Shown here piece by piece: positions 17,866 to 26,351 of a stretch of 64,000 bases of DNA (position 1 is the first letter of the stretch; each line of letters begins with the position of its first letter). The notes beneath the pieces were generated by a model. It was not told the DNA's origin and ran no database searches. It saw nothing but the letters and a program-made list of their open reading frames with translations. A program made the position numbers and the translations under genes. This DNA comes from an uncultured Fretibacterium sp. (GTDB taxonomy: Bacteria; Synergistota; Synergistia; Synergistales; Aminobacteriaceae). The stretch lies in the NCBI GenBank assembly GCA_937911045.1, contig CALEPX010000087.1, positions 1-64,000 of the forward strand. Direction: 5' to 3'.

Positions 17866-17887
17866 TGTTACACCCAATCTGTAACAC
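17866..17887 (-). promoter_or_regulatory. Inverted repeat in the eno 5' leader
   Basis: On the minus strand TGTTACA and TGTAACA form a perfect seven-base inverted repeat around an eight-base spacer, inside the untranslated leader of eno. Its second arm begins the GGGTGTAACAGCTCGGT sequence that recurs in the terminator at 29985-30017. It could be a protein-binding site or an RNA hairpin. Confidence 0.4.
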
Positions 17888-17919
17888 TCAGACGTGATTT
17901 AGCTTTATTTGTGCTTAAA

Positions 17920-17928
17920 TTATAACAT
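17920..17928 (-). promoter_or_regulatory. Extended -10 promoter of eno
   Basis: The minus strand reads TGTTATAAT, a consensus -10 box with the TG extension. No convincing -35 box is seen at 17 bases (TTGCGC lies 19 bases upstream). It predicts a leader of about 90 bases. Confidence 0.5.
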
Positions 17929-17967
17929 GCAGAACTGATTTTAGCGCAATAACTCAGAAATTTCAGG

Positions 17968-18243
17968 TCAAAACGGTTTCTCATTCGGAGCAATCGCTTT
18001 TTCCTCAAGCTGCTGCCACGAAACACAATCCCGACGCTTCAATAATGCCTCGTTATCGCACAGAACTTTCACCTTCAGCAATTTCGCAATATACGCAATT
18101 TCGAGAACGTCATTCTCACGAACTTCACTCGAAGATTTGCAAACTCTCCCGTTCAATCTAACTGCACCAAGCTCAATCATCTCCTGCGCAACTGTACGAC
18201 GCTTCACAAGCCGCGCAAGTTTCAGAAATTTATCAAGTCGCAA
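17968..18243 (-). CDS. S4-domain RNA-binding protein, RqcP/Hsp15 type
   Basis: This 91-residue protein begins directly with an S4 fold: MRLDKFLKLARLVKRRTVAQEMI, then GAVRLNGRVCKSSSEVRENDVLEI. In this length class the S4 domain makes up nearly the whole protein, as in Bacillus YabO (RqcP), which stabilises stalled 50S-peptidyl-tRNA complexes, and E. coli Hsp15. The C-terminus (WQQLEEKAIAPNEKPF) is a short tail. It is divergent from the amidohydrolase-like gene and downstream of nothing on its strand, so it is probably monocistronic. Confidence 0.85.
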   Translation of the reverse strand: MRLDKFLKLARLVKRRTVAQEMIELGAVRLNGRVCKSSSEVRENDVLEIAYIAKLLKVKVLCDNEALLKRRDCVSWQQLEEKAIAPNEKPF

Positions 18244-18331
18244 TTCAAATCACCCTCCTAAAAATCATGTAACGTTCTGATATAATTTCTCACATGATTA
18301 CACGAATATATTAGCAAGGGGGCTTGAACAT

Positions 18332-19624
18332 TTGCAAAGTAATAATAATATCCAGAGCGAGAAAATCACGTTCGTAAACGCCAGAATATACACTCCAAAC
18401 GGAATCGTCTCAGGCATAACGCTTGAGAACGGCAGAATTTCCGCAATCACAAACTCGAATAATAACTCACGAAACTCAGCAATCGAACCCGAAGAAGATT
18501 TTTTCCTCGATGACGATTATTCCGGACGAGATTACTCACGCGAATCCGACAAATCTTTCGAATCAGAACAAATAATCGATCTTAAAGGCAAAACCGTTCT
18601 GCCCGGATTCTGTCTCGCAAACGCCGATTTCCTGAACATAGACCCGGCTCTCGAAAATAATTTCACGGACGAACAAATCATCACGCTCATCAAGAATAAC
18701 GTCGCGAAAATTCCGTCCAAAGGCGTAACTGAATTATGGCTCGATCTTGACGGCGAGAATTTCTCACGATTGTCCGAGATTTTATTCGACGAAGCTTGCG
18801 ATTCTATCCCGTTCAGATTGCGCGTAAATTTCAGGTTCAGCACGCTCGCAAGTCTTGAGAAATTTCTGGCTACGGGGCTCAGGACTGGTGACGGTCGCGG
18901 CTTCAGTCGTGTCGGAGCAGTAAGCACTGGCAACAGAATTTCACCCAACGACAAACGCGTCATAATCGAAACTGCGCATATGTCCGGAATGCAGGTGATC
19001 CTCGAATACAACAAGCCGCTGCTGAAATCCCTGAACTGGGTCGCGAGAAAATACCGCAAGAATAATCCGCGACACTTGATATTAAACCCGATTGAGAACG
19101 AGAGCCTGTTCGACGACATGAAAATCTTCGGTTACGGCGGAATTTGCGCTGCGACTGCCCAAGCTTCACGAACTCTGCACGCGTCATTTCAAAACGGAAT
19201 CGCGATTAATGCCGCAGCAATATCTGAAAACGAACCGGAATTTCTTAGATCTCCGATACAAACTTTCGGAATCTTGTTGCGTAATGGCTTATCCATGTCA
19301 GAAGCTCTGAGCCTTTACACTTGGAACGCAGCTTGGAACGGCAAAGTCGAAAATCGCCGCGGAGAAATTTCTCTCGGGAACGACGCTGATCTGGTAATTC
19401 TTGAACGTGACCCGTTTATCGCGCATCCGGACGAAATATCGCATATAAACATTCACATGACGATTTGCGCAGGAAGCATCACTTACAAAAACGAGAATAA
19501 TTCCGCAAAAACTGACGCTCAAGAACCAGAACTCGAATCCGAAGCCGAATCGCCCGAACCAGAAACAAATTCGCAATTCGAAATAACGTCTAACGTACTT
19601 CAAGCCGAAATTAAGAAACGATAA
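18332..19624 (+). CDS. Degenerate amidohydrolase-fold protein lacking metal ligands
   Basis: The 430-residue product has the frame of an amidohydrolase (YtcJ/imidazolonepropionase type): N-terminal FVNARIYTPNGIVSGITLENGRI, a strand ending in VLPGF, a barrel body, and the C-terminal GEISLGNDADLVILERDPF that closes the small beta domain. The HxH after PGF is missing (PGFCLANADF), and I see no His at later ligand positions, so it is probably not a standard metallohydrolase. Unusual inserts are an Asn/Ser-rich piece at ~38-75 and a Glu/Ser/Pro-rich tail at ~385-412. The start is TTG 18332, after AAGGGGG; no ATG fits. No signal peptide. Function unknown. Confidence 0.7.
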   Translation: MQSNNNIQSEKITFVNARIYTPNGIVSGITLENGRISAITNSNNNSRNSAIEPEEDFFLDDDYSGRDYSRESDKSFESEQIIDLKGKTVLPGFCLANADFLNIDPALENNFTDEQIITLIKNNVAKIPSKGVTELWLDLDGENFSRLSEILFDEACDSIPFRLRVNFRFSTLASLEKFLATGLRTGDGRGFSRVGAVSTGNRISPNDKRVIIETAHMSGMQVILEYNKPLLKSLNWVARKYRKNNPRHLILNPIENESLFDDMKIFGYGGICAATAQASRTLHASFQNGIAINAAAISENEPEFLRSPIQTFGILLRNGLSMSEALSLYTWNAAWNGKVENRRGEISLGNDADLVILERDPFIAHPDEISHINIHMTICAGSITYKNENNSAKTDAQEPELESEAESPEPETNSQFEITSNVLQAEIKKR

Positions 19625-19662
19625 TAAATAGACAAGATAATAAATATTAAGGGGGAGACATC

Positions 19663-21201
19663 ATGAGAAAGTTTGAACGTTCCGCCGGAGTTTTGCTACA
19701 CATCAGCTCGTTGCCGTCAAAATTCGGGATCGGGGATTTTGGTCCTGAAGCTTACAAGTTCGCCGATTTCCTGAAAAATGCCGGGCAAAAATTATGGCAG
19801 GTCTTGCCGTTGACAACAGTTGATGCAGGCTGCGGAAATTCTCCGTACAGTCCTACGTCAGCATTCGCAGGTAACACGCTATTCATCAGTCCGGAATTGC
19901 TCGTGAAAGACGGATTTATCAGCCGTGAATATCTCAAAAAGCTCGAACTGGATTACGTCCTGGAATTTGAGCGTGACACTAAGCGCGTGAATTACGATGC
20001 AGCTCGTGAATTTAAGGCGAAGATTCTGCGAATTGCGTGGGAGAATTTCAAACGGACGAATACTGCTCAGAAACGCTCCGAGTTCGACAAATTCCGGGAA
20101 GATTCACGCTCATGGCTCGAAGAATTTAGCATGTTCAGCGTGTTGAAGGCTGCGAATAACGGCTTGCCCTGGTACGAATGGGACGAGAAATTGCGCGTTC
20201 AGGACGAGAAAACTATGCAGGACGTGCGAAATAAATATCACGACGAGATTGCTTTCACGGAATTTTGCCAGTATATTTTCTCGGATCAGGCGTTGCGTCT
20301 GAAAAAGTACCTGAACGAATCCGGAATCGAACTTGTCGGTGATGTGCCGCTGTACGTGACCAGAGATTGCGCGGACGTTTGGCAGCACCCGGAATTATTC
20401 AATCTTGACGAGAATTTGAATCCTGTTACAGTTGCGGGAGTTCCGCCGGATTATTTCAGCGCGACGGGGCAATTATGGGGGAATCCGACTTACAACTGGG
20501 ACGTTATGCGCGAGAAAAATTTCGATTGGTGGCTGCGACGACTTGAGAATTTGCTGCGATTATTTGACCGTGTGCGAATCGATCATTTCAGGGGCTTGGC
20601 TGCTTACTGGGCTGTGCCTGCCGGAGAATTGACCGCTAAGAATGGCGAATGGGTGAAAGTTCCCTACGAAGAATTTTTCGGCGCGGTCAAAAACAAATTT
20701 CCTGAGATGCCGTTTTGGGCTGAAAATCTGGGAATCATAACGCCCGATGTCGAAGATTTGCGCAAGAAATACGATTTGCCCGGAATGCTTGTCCTGCATT
20801 TCGCGTTCGGGAATCCTGCTGACAATCCTTACGCACCGCACAATCAAACACGAGTGAACGTCGTCTACACTGGTACGCACGATAATAACACGTCACGCGG
20901 CTGGTTTGAGAACGATGCCTCTGAACAGGAGCTTGAGAATTTTTCGGCATATATTGGACGAGATGTTTTGGACGGGTATATTTTCACGAACGAGATTACA
21001 CGCATGGCTTTGAGTTCCGTAGCTAACACCGCGATAATTCCGATGCAGGATTACTTGAAACTCGGGGCTGACTCGCGCATGAATACGCCGTCGATACCGT
21101 CCGGGAATTGGGCTTGGCGAATGACCGCGGAATTTTTCACCAGTTCCGATGAAGTTGCCTCACGCATGAAAAAGAATTGCGAATTGTACGGACGAGTGTG
21201 A
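19663..21201 (+). CDS. malQ: 4-alpha-glucanotransferase (amylomaltase)
   Basis: This 512-residue GH77 enzyme transfers alpha-1,4-glucan segments between maltodextrins or glycogen. It begins with the family pattern RSAGVLLHISSLPSKFGIGDFG and QVLPL, and the three catalytic acids are visible: Asp in RIDHFRGL (nucleophile), Glu in WAENLG (acid/base) and Asp in GTHDNNT (transition state). The C-terminus IPSGNWAWRM is typical. AAGGGGGAG precedes ATG 19663, 38 bases after the upstream stop, so it is probably in one transcript with the amidohydrolase-like gene. A nested hairpin terminates it. No glycogen phosphorylase or synthase gene is nearby. Confidence 0.95.
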   Translation: MRKFERSAGVLLHISSLPSKFGIGDFGPEAYKFADFLKNAGQKLWQVLPLTTVDAGCGNSPYSPTSAFAGNTLFISPELLVKDGFISREYLKKLELDYVLEFERDTKRVNYDAAREFKAKILRIAWENFKRTNTAQKRSEFDKFREDSRSWLEEFSMFSVLKAANNGLPWYEWDEKLRVQDEKTMQDVRNKYHDEIAFTEFCQYIFSDQALRLKKYLNESGIELVGDVPLYVTRDCADVWQHPELFNLDENLNPVTVAGVPPDYFSATGQLWGNPTYNWDVMREKNFDWWLRRLENLLRLFDRVRIDHFRGLAAYWAVPAGELTAKNGEWVKVPYEEFFGAVKNKFPEMPFWAENLGIITPDVEDLRKKYDLPGMLVLHFAFGNPADNPYAPHNQTRVNVVYTGTHDNNTSRGWFENDASEQELENFSAYIGRDVLDGYIFTNEITRMALSSVANTAIIPMQDYLKLGADSRMNTPSIPSGNWAWRMTAEFFTSSDEVASRMKKNCELYGRV

Positions 21202-21229
21202 TTGATTTTATCTAGTTTATCTTTAACCA

Positions 21230-21293
21230 GAGGAGGCTGCTTTAGTGAGAAACGCCGCGAAACTGATCTCACTAAAAACACCTCCTCAATTTT
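21230..21293 (+). terminator. Nested inverted-repeat terminator after malQ
   Basis: Two nested perfect stems, GAGGAGG/CCTCCTC and TTTAGTGAGA/TCTCACTAAA, are separated by a symmetrical 4+4-base internal loop with a 16-base apical loop, followed by AATTTTT. It sits between convergent genes and is long enough to stop transcription from both sides. Confidence 0.75.
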
Positions 21294-21333
21294 TCGAGCA
21301 ACAAATCCGTTCTCTATCAACAATCATCAAAAA

Positions 21334-21738
21334 TCAGAAACGCAATTCCCCGACTTTGCCTGAATATATCACGACACGCTCAACAAGATTCTCAGAATTA
21401 GAATCCGCACGTCTGAGATATATTTCCAGCGTCATGTTAGCGTTGCTGATTTCGTAGCTCAGAATATTCAGGTCTGGATCATCAACCGGTGTTTCACGCA
21501 TACTCGGTGAGCCGATTTTTTGGCGTAAATCGTCCGCGGTCATGCCAATCGCCTTGAACCCGAACAAATTTTCGCAAGCTGCCGAACCTGTTGCCGTGAA
21601 ATATATATCCTCAACTTCACTCCCGTTCCTGCGAATCCTGAACTCACCGCCGCGCATTGTGTACGTGACAAAATCTCCATCGCGTTTCTGTTGCCAAATC
21701 CGAGTTTTACCGCGCACAATTCCGAGCCGAAAATTCAC
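21334..21738 (-). CDS. C-terminal part of the SH3 protein, separated by a frameshift
   Basis: The open frame starts at GTG 21738 without a ribosome site and encodes 134 residues. In-frame codons before it encode ANKAAANLC, which reads as natural protein but reaches no start codon. The preceding SH3 gene ends at 21761 with SLRTR-stop. One extra base there would give SLRTRANKAAANLCVNFRLG and fuse the two frames into a ~300-residue exported protein. The segment itself has VTYTMRGGEFRIRRNGSEVEDIYF and DDLRQKIGSPSMRETPVDD; I do not recognise a family. Most likely it is the 3' half of one gene with a one-base deletion. Confidence 0.55.
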   Translation of the reverse strand: MNFRLGIVRGKTRIWQQKRDGDFVTYTMRGGEFRIRRNGSEVEDIYFTATGSAACENLFGFKAIGMTADDLRQKIGSPSMRETPVDDPDLNILSYEISNANMTLEIYLRRADSNSENLVERVVIYSGKVGELRF

Positions 21739-21760
21739 GCATAAATTCGCAGCAGCCTTA

Positions 21761-22240
21761 TTAGCGCGTTCTCAGTGATTGAAAAATCCAGCCCTTCTTG
21801 CCGTTCACATTCACGTTATACCAGAGTTCGTAATTCTCATCACGTTCTGCTCTAGGTGCTGAGACCCATTTTTGCGGGAAATCAATTTCCGAGAATTTCG
21901 AGTTTTTGTTCGGCTTTGAGTAAACTTTCACCGGATTATACAGCGCATACGCCCACTGACCTTCACTCGGCGGAATTGGCGCAATCATCGGATCTTGTAA
22001 GTAATCAGATTCGGATTCGGATTCAGATTCGGATTCAGATTCATCGGGTTCAGCAAATGCGTTCACATTCTCAGATTCATTCTGTGAGCCAGAAGCATTC
22101 ACACTCTCATCGTCCTCAAACTCGAAACTGGAAACTTCTTCCGAATCCGCTGCGAAAGTTTCCCTGACTTCGACGCTCGAAAAAAATCCGAACGTCAACA
22201 AACCTAACAAACATATTACCGCAAAATTTTTTCTAATCAT
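21761..22240 (-). CDS. Exported SH3-domain protein with Ser-Glu repeat, probably frameshifted at its end
   Basis: This 159-residue protein has a signal peptide (residues 1-30), an acidic Ser/Asn/Glu-rich linker that includes five Ser-Glu dipeptides encoded by a six-base DNA repeat (22008-22046), and an SH3-like segment at ~95-157 (WAYALYNPVKVYSKPNKNSKF...LWYNVNVNGKKGWIFQSL). Bacterial SH3 domains of this type often bind peptidoglycan or peptides in the periplasm. The start overlaps the stop of the MscS gene by four bases. The stop TAA at 21761 seems to be caused by a one-base deletion, since the following frame continues naturally (see 21334-21738). Confidence 0.7.
   Translation of the reverse strand: MIRKNFAVICLLGLLTFGFFSSVEVRETFAADSEEVSSFEFEDDESVNASGSQNESENVNAFAEPDESESESESESESDYLQDPMIAPIPPSEGQWAYALYNPVKVYSKPNKNSKFSEIDFPQKWVSAPRAERDENYELWYNVNVNGKKGWIFQSLRTR
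22008..22046 (-). repeat. Six-base repeat encoding Ser-Glu
   Basis: GATTCG/GATTCA units (minus strand TCNGAATC type) occur about six times in a row inside the SH3 protein, coding for SESESESESE. The period is six bases, so length changes keep the frame. Confidence 0.8.
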
Positions 22241-24486
22241 AGCAAATTTTCTCCTGAATTATCATTGTCATTCACAACATGAACAACTCTTTGAGGGAAC
22301 GGGATTTCGATTCCTTCTTTCTTGAACAGCGCAGAGATGTGATGACGCATATCGCTGGAAATTTTCATGCCCGAAGCTTGTTTCAGATCGAACCAGTAAT
22401 ACACTTCAAAGTTAAGCGAACTGTCAGCAAAATCTTTGAACACTACAAACGGTGCTGGATCTTTCAAAATTTTCGAGTGTCCCTTCACAACTTCCATCAA
22501 AAGTTCCTCGACCCTGCGTGTATCAGAATCGTAAGAAACCCCGATTTTCAAAACTTCGCGCTTGCGTGTGTCAGTGCCAGTCCAATTTGTGACGCTGTTC
22601 TCAAGAAAATATCTGTTCGGCAAAACTACGTCGAAACCGTCCCATGTTTTTATCTTTGTCGAACGTGAGCCAATGTCGATAACAGTTCCCTGAGTTCCAG
22701 CTACGTCAACTATGTCATTCACTTTGAACGGGCGACTGAATATGACGATAAAGCCGCTTATCAAATTGTTGAATATGTTCTGCATTCCGAAACCTATGCC
22801 GACCGCGATAGCCCCGCCCATGAACGCAAACGCCGTCAACGGAATTTTCAGGATATTCAGGGATATTAGCACGAACACTATCCATAAAACATAGAATGTG
22901 ATTCTTTGAATAGCATTCGCCGCACTGATGCTTGATTTCTCACTTCTCAAAATTCTGCGCTTTAATAAATTACTGCCCCACGAACTCAAAAAGAAACTCG
23001 ACAAAAATACGACAATCGCAATCACTAACTTGCTGACCGTAACTGAATAGCCCTCACCTTCCCAAAGCTCCGTGTTTAAGAAGCCTATCACAGTATCATA
23101 ACTGAAACTTCCGACTTTCTCCGCAATTCTCAACGCGCTCAAATTCCCGTTTGCTTCGATGTACAAACGCTGCTGGTAGAAAATCGATTTCGGTATTAAC
23201 GACTCATATCTGTTGAAAACGTCAGCGATTATCTTGCGGTGATTATCCAGAGCCTGTATGAGATTTTGCTGTATTATCCCTGAAATTTCCTCGGTGTCAG
23301 CCTGAGCCTGAATATTATCTATCTGTTTTAATGTCACGTTCTCAAGAGTTCGTATACCTTCGAGACGACGCTGAAGTCCAAGAACTTTCGTTTGAGCTTC
23401 GTCTCTGATTTTCCAGATTTCGTCTCCACTGAGTTCGTCATGAAATAATTTGTAGCGTATCTGCCAAAAATTCCGCAAATCTCTGTCCAAACTGATTTCT
23501 TCTTCTATGAGAGCGAGCATGTATTCCCAATAACTCACTCTCGCGTTACGTGAAATATATGTCGATGAAGCAGTCGTCAGCGGCGTGACATCAGCAGAAC
23601 CCAAAGCAGCCCGTGCTTTCACAAGCGATGAATTTGCGGAGTCGAGAGATTTCCTGGCGTTTGACATCTCAAGCGTAAGTTCATCAATACGTTTCTTTAA
23701 CTTTTCGAGATTATCGTTCAAAAGTTCCTGCGAAAAAGTCATGCTGTCCTGAATACTCGCAAGACGATTCCTCAATCTTTGAATCTCAGAAACGTTGTGT
23801 TCAAATAACTTCCTCAAATCCCTAATCTGAATCTGAGAAAGCGCGACCCTGATTCTTGCACTTTCAAGCTCAAGCAAATGTGTTCGGGTATCAGCCAAGC
23901 TTGTTTCACCGGATTTAGCGTCCTCAAGTTCCTTTCTCAAACGCGCGGCTTCGGCAATATCGAGCTTCAACTTGCTCAGTCTTGATTGCAGATAAAACGC
24001 CTGATTTTCAAGTTGCTGTGATGTCCTGTTAATCTCAAGCCTCATAGCGTCGCTTATATTTATATCCGGAGAAGTTATCGTCTCAATCGAAGAATTTTCC
24101 TCTGATAACGATGTCCCCGAAGTTCTCATGTTCCCATGAAATAACGCCCCGTAAGCTGAATACGCAACGCTGATTTCCGAGAGTAAACGAGTGTATTTTT
24201 CGCGTTCCTCATCAGTATAACCCCACGCTACAACGTCCTCGGAAGCCGTCGAAACAAGTGCTGCGATTTCCTGTATTCGATTCGCTACATCGAGACTTTC
24301 AAGTTTTATGTCAGCAAGTTCGAGCTCGATTGACTGGCGTAATTTGACAACATCTTTGCTGATTTCGTTCTGTAAATTCGTAACGTAATCAGTTGCGATT
24401 TCGTTATTTTCCTCAGCCCCAAACGCGCGCGAAACTGTCAGGAATACCAGTAACGCCGCAAATATTAATCCTGATTTTCTCGGCAA
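22237..24486 (-). CDS. MscS-family mechanosensitive channel with long periplasmic coiled coil
   Basis: This 749-residue protein has a signal peptide, then ~430 residues of helical, heptad-rich sequence (e.g. ELESARIRVALSQIQIRDLRKLFEHN), two or three helices at ~480-560, and the MscS core: GGAIAVGIGFGMQNIFNNLISGFIVIFSRPFKVNDIVDV (pore helix and beta domain) and IKTWDGFDVVLPN. The architecture resembles MscK/YbdG-like giants more than MscS itself. Such channels open on membrane tension to release osmolytes. It is in a minus-strand run with the beta-helix protein upstream (stop and start nearly touch) and the SH3 protein downstream (four-base overlap). Confidence 0.9.
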   Translation of the reverse strand: MPRKSGLIFAALLVFLTVSRAFGAEENNEIATDYVTNLQNEISKDVVKLRQSIELELADIKLESLDVANRIQEIAALVSTASEDVVAWGYTDEEREKYTRLLSEISVAYSAYGALFHGNMRTSGTSLSEENSSIETITSPDINISDAMRLEINRTSQQLENQAFYLQSRLSKLKLDIAEAARLRKELEDAKSGETSLADTRTHLLELESARIRVALSQIQIRDLRKLFEHNVSEIQRLRNRLASIQDSMTFSQELLNDNLEKLKKRIDELTLEMSNARKSLDSANSSLVKARAALGSADVTPLTTASSTYISRNARVSYWEYMLALIEEEISLDRDLRNFWQIRYKLFHDELSGDEIWKIRDEAQTKVLGLQRRLEGIRTLENVTLKQIDNIQAQADTEEISGIIQQNLIQALDNHRKIIADVFNRYESLIPKSIFYQQRLYIEANGNLSALRIAEKVGSFSYDTVIGFLNTELWEGEGYSVTVSKLVIAIVVFLSSFFLSSWGSNLLKRRILRSEKSSISAANAIQRITFYVLWIVFVLISLNILKIPLTAFAFMGGAIAVGIGFGMQNIFNNLISGFIVIFSRPFKVNDIVDVAGTQGTVIDIGSRSTKIKTWDGFDVVLPNRYFLENSVTNWTGTDTRKREVLKIGVSYDSDTRRVEELLMEVVKGHSKILKDPAPFVVFKDFADSSLNFEVYYWFDLKQASGMKISSDMRHHISALFKKEGIEIPFPQRVVHVVNDNDNSGENLL

Positions 24487-24487
24487 A

Positions 24488-26167
24488 TTAATCGACCCTC
24501 TTTCCTGAAAACGCTACCAGTATCAAAGCGGCAATCCCGAAAATTCCAGAATCGCAACCGCCACCATGTGAGCCTGATTTACCGGAGCTGCCTGAGTTAT
24601 CTTTCCCGCGATAATAACTCGAATCATAAATATCTACGTCGAAACTAACGCTTTTACTGATTCCTGATGGCAATGGCTTGGCTGTGACTTGTAACACACT
24701 CGTGCCTTCAAAATCGTCCGTCGTGATTAAAATAGCGTCGTCAGAAATTATCTCGGCTGTCAACAAATCCGCTCCATCAAGAGCCGAAACTGAGAGCGCG
24801 TAATCTCGTCCCGGAATTGTCCCGTTGATTGCGTAATCGTTCACCGTCAAGACAACTTCAGGAATTAATATTTTCGCATCGTTCAATAGAAGCGTTAAAT
24901 CTTGAATATCTTCGAGTTGAGCAGTAATTTCTCCGCGCGGTTCAAGTCCTGTGTAAATTAATACTGGTTTTGATGACACAGTTGTTTTTTCGCCGAACTC
25001 GTTCCATCCGTGAAAAATTGCCGAGACATATGCGCTACCCTCGCGTCGTGCGGAAATATTGCCGGAATTGTCAACGCTGATAATTTCCGAATCGCTGATT
25101 TTCCATTCGATTCCGTCCGGATATTTTTCGGGATTTATGCTCGCATTTTCCGGATAAACGTTCAGATTTAATTTCTCAGACGTGTTGACTTGCATGTACG
25201 GCAACGCATGAATATCCACGCTCAAAACTTCAACCGGTACAGCCTCGAACGCTCCTGCATCATAACCCGTAAGCTGCGGTCTAACGCTGCCAACCTCGTC
25301 ATAACTCAGAACGTATCCAGCATCTTCGCTCAGAATATCCAATGCCGGAGAATTTGCTGAAAGTCTCAGAACCTGCGCGCCCGAAATTTCCTCAAGATTC
25401 ATATTGCCGTTCGAATCCGTCACGAAAATTTTCGCGTAATCCTGATTCTCAAAATCGAACACGTTACTCTGCAAATTATTGCTCTGGACTTTTCCAGCAA
25501 CGTTGTGAAAGCCCGTCAAGATTCCGTCACTATCGCAGAAAATATCGCCACTGGAATTTCCCTCGAAATTTCCCGCAACGATTGAGAGATTCAACGACAC
25601 GATCCCGTTACGAACCGCAATTCCTCCGCCGCCGTTTTCACCGGAATAATTTTTCGCGATTGTGCAGTTTTTGAACACTACCGGAAATTCTTTGCCATTT
25701 GTCGCCGCTTCTGTCACGCAAACCGCACCGCCTGATGAGCCAGCGCGATTGTTGAAGAACGTGCAATTCCTGAACTCGACCGAAACATTGCTGCCTTTAA
25801 TTTCAACCGCTCCGCCGAAATCCTGCTCATTGCCGCCGGTGAACGTCACGCTGTCAAAAATTACGCTTCCCTCAGTAATCTTGAACAATCCAGTTGTGCC
25901 TGAACCTTCGATTGTGATTCCGTCACCGAGAATTTCGACTCCTGCTCTGATCGGAACTTCTCCGGGAAGTTTCACTCTGCTGAGATTTTCCGAAAACGCT
26001 ATCACGTGATTTTCTCCCTGAAGTCGATTAGCTTCCATGATTGCGTCGTAAAACTCAGAAGCATCCTTCACGAGAAATTCTTCCGCGAAAGATCCACCCG
26101 CAAAAACCGTCATGACCAAAAACGCTATCACAGTTATTATTTTTGCTCTCAAGAAATTTGTACGCAT
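24488..26167 (-). CDS. Surface beta-helix protein with Ig-like domain and Synergist-CTERM signal
   Basis: I start it at ATG 26167 (GGAGG ten bases upstream), giving ~559 residues with a signal peptide. Residues ~95-240 have repeats of the Pmp/right-handed beta-helix type (SGGAVCVTEAA, FKNCTIAKNYSGENGGGGIAV). Residues ~310-400 look like a BIG2-type Ig-like domain (WKISDSEIISVDNSGNISARREGSAYVSA). The C-terminus is GGGCDSGIFGIAALILVAFSGKR: GGC motif, short hydrophobic helix, basic end, the pattern of the Synergist-CTERM sorting signal. That is the best taxonomic marker in the window. It is probably anchored at the cell envelope after Cys-directed processing; the enzyme that does this is not present here. 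Confidence 0.85.
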   Translation of the reverse strand: MRTNFLRAKIITVIAFLVMTVFAGGSFAEEFLVKDASEFYDAIMEANRLQGENHVIAFSENLSRVKLPGEVPIRAGVEILGDGITIEGSGTTGLFKITEGSVIFDSVTFTGGNEQDFGGAVEIKGSNVSVEFRNCTFFNNRAGSSGGAVCVTEAATNGKEFPVVFKNCTIAKNYSGENGGGGIAVRNGIVSLNLSIVAGNFEGNSSGDIFCDSDGILTGFHNVAGKVQSNNLQSNVFDFENQDYAKIFVTDSNGNMNLEEISGAQVLRLSANSPALDILSEDAGYVLSYDEVGSVRPQLTGYDAGAFEAVPVEVLSVDIHALPYMQVNTSEKLNLNVYPENASINPEKYPDGIEWKISDSEIISVDNSGNISARREGSAYVSAIFHGWNEFGEKTTVSSKPVLIYTGLEPRGEITAQLEDIQDLTLLLNDAKILIPEVVLTVNDYAINGTIPGRDYALSVSALDGADLLTAEIISDDAILITTDDFEGTSVLQVTAKPLPSGISKSVSFDVDIYDSSYYRGKDNSGSSGKSGSHGGGCDSGIFGIAALILVAFSGKRVD

Positions 26168-26351
26168 TGCAAAATTGCCTCCTGTTAGAATTATTCTTTG
26201 CGACAAAATCCGTTACGATATTTTATGATATTTTAAGCTATTTTAGAATTTTTGTAGTACAATAATCAACACATAAATCAGAATTTTATAGTCGATTTTT
26301 TTCAAAAGCGCGCTGTAATTCGAAACATAATTTTTTGAGGGAGGGTTTTTA

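Noticed and set aside
18532..19119. 195-codon minus-strand frame in the amidohydrolase-like gene
   Set aside because: Antisense shadow of a well-supported plus-strand gene with typical codon structure; no start signal.
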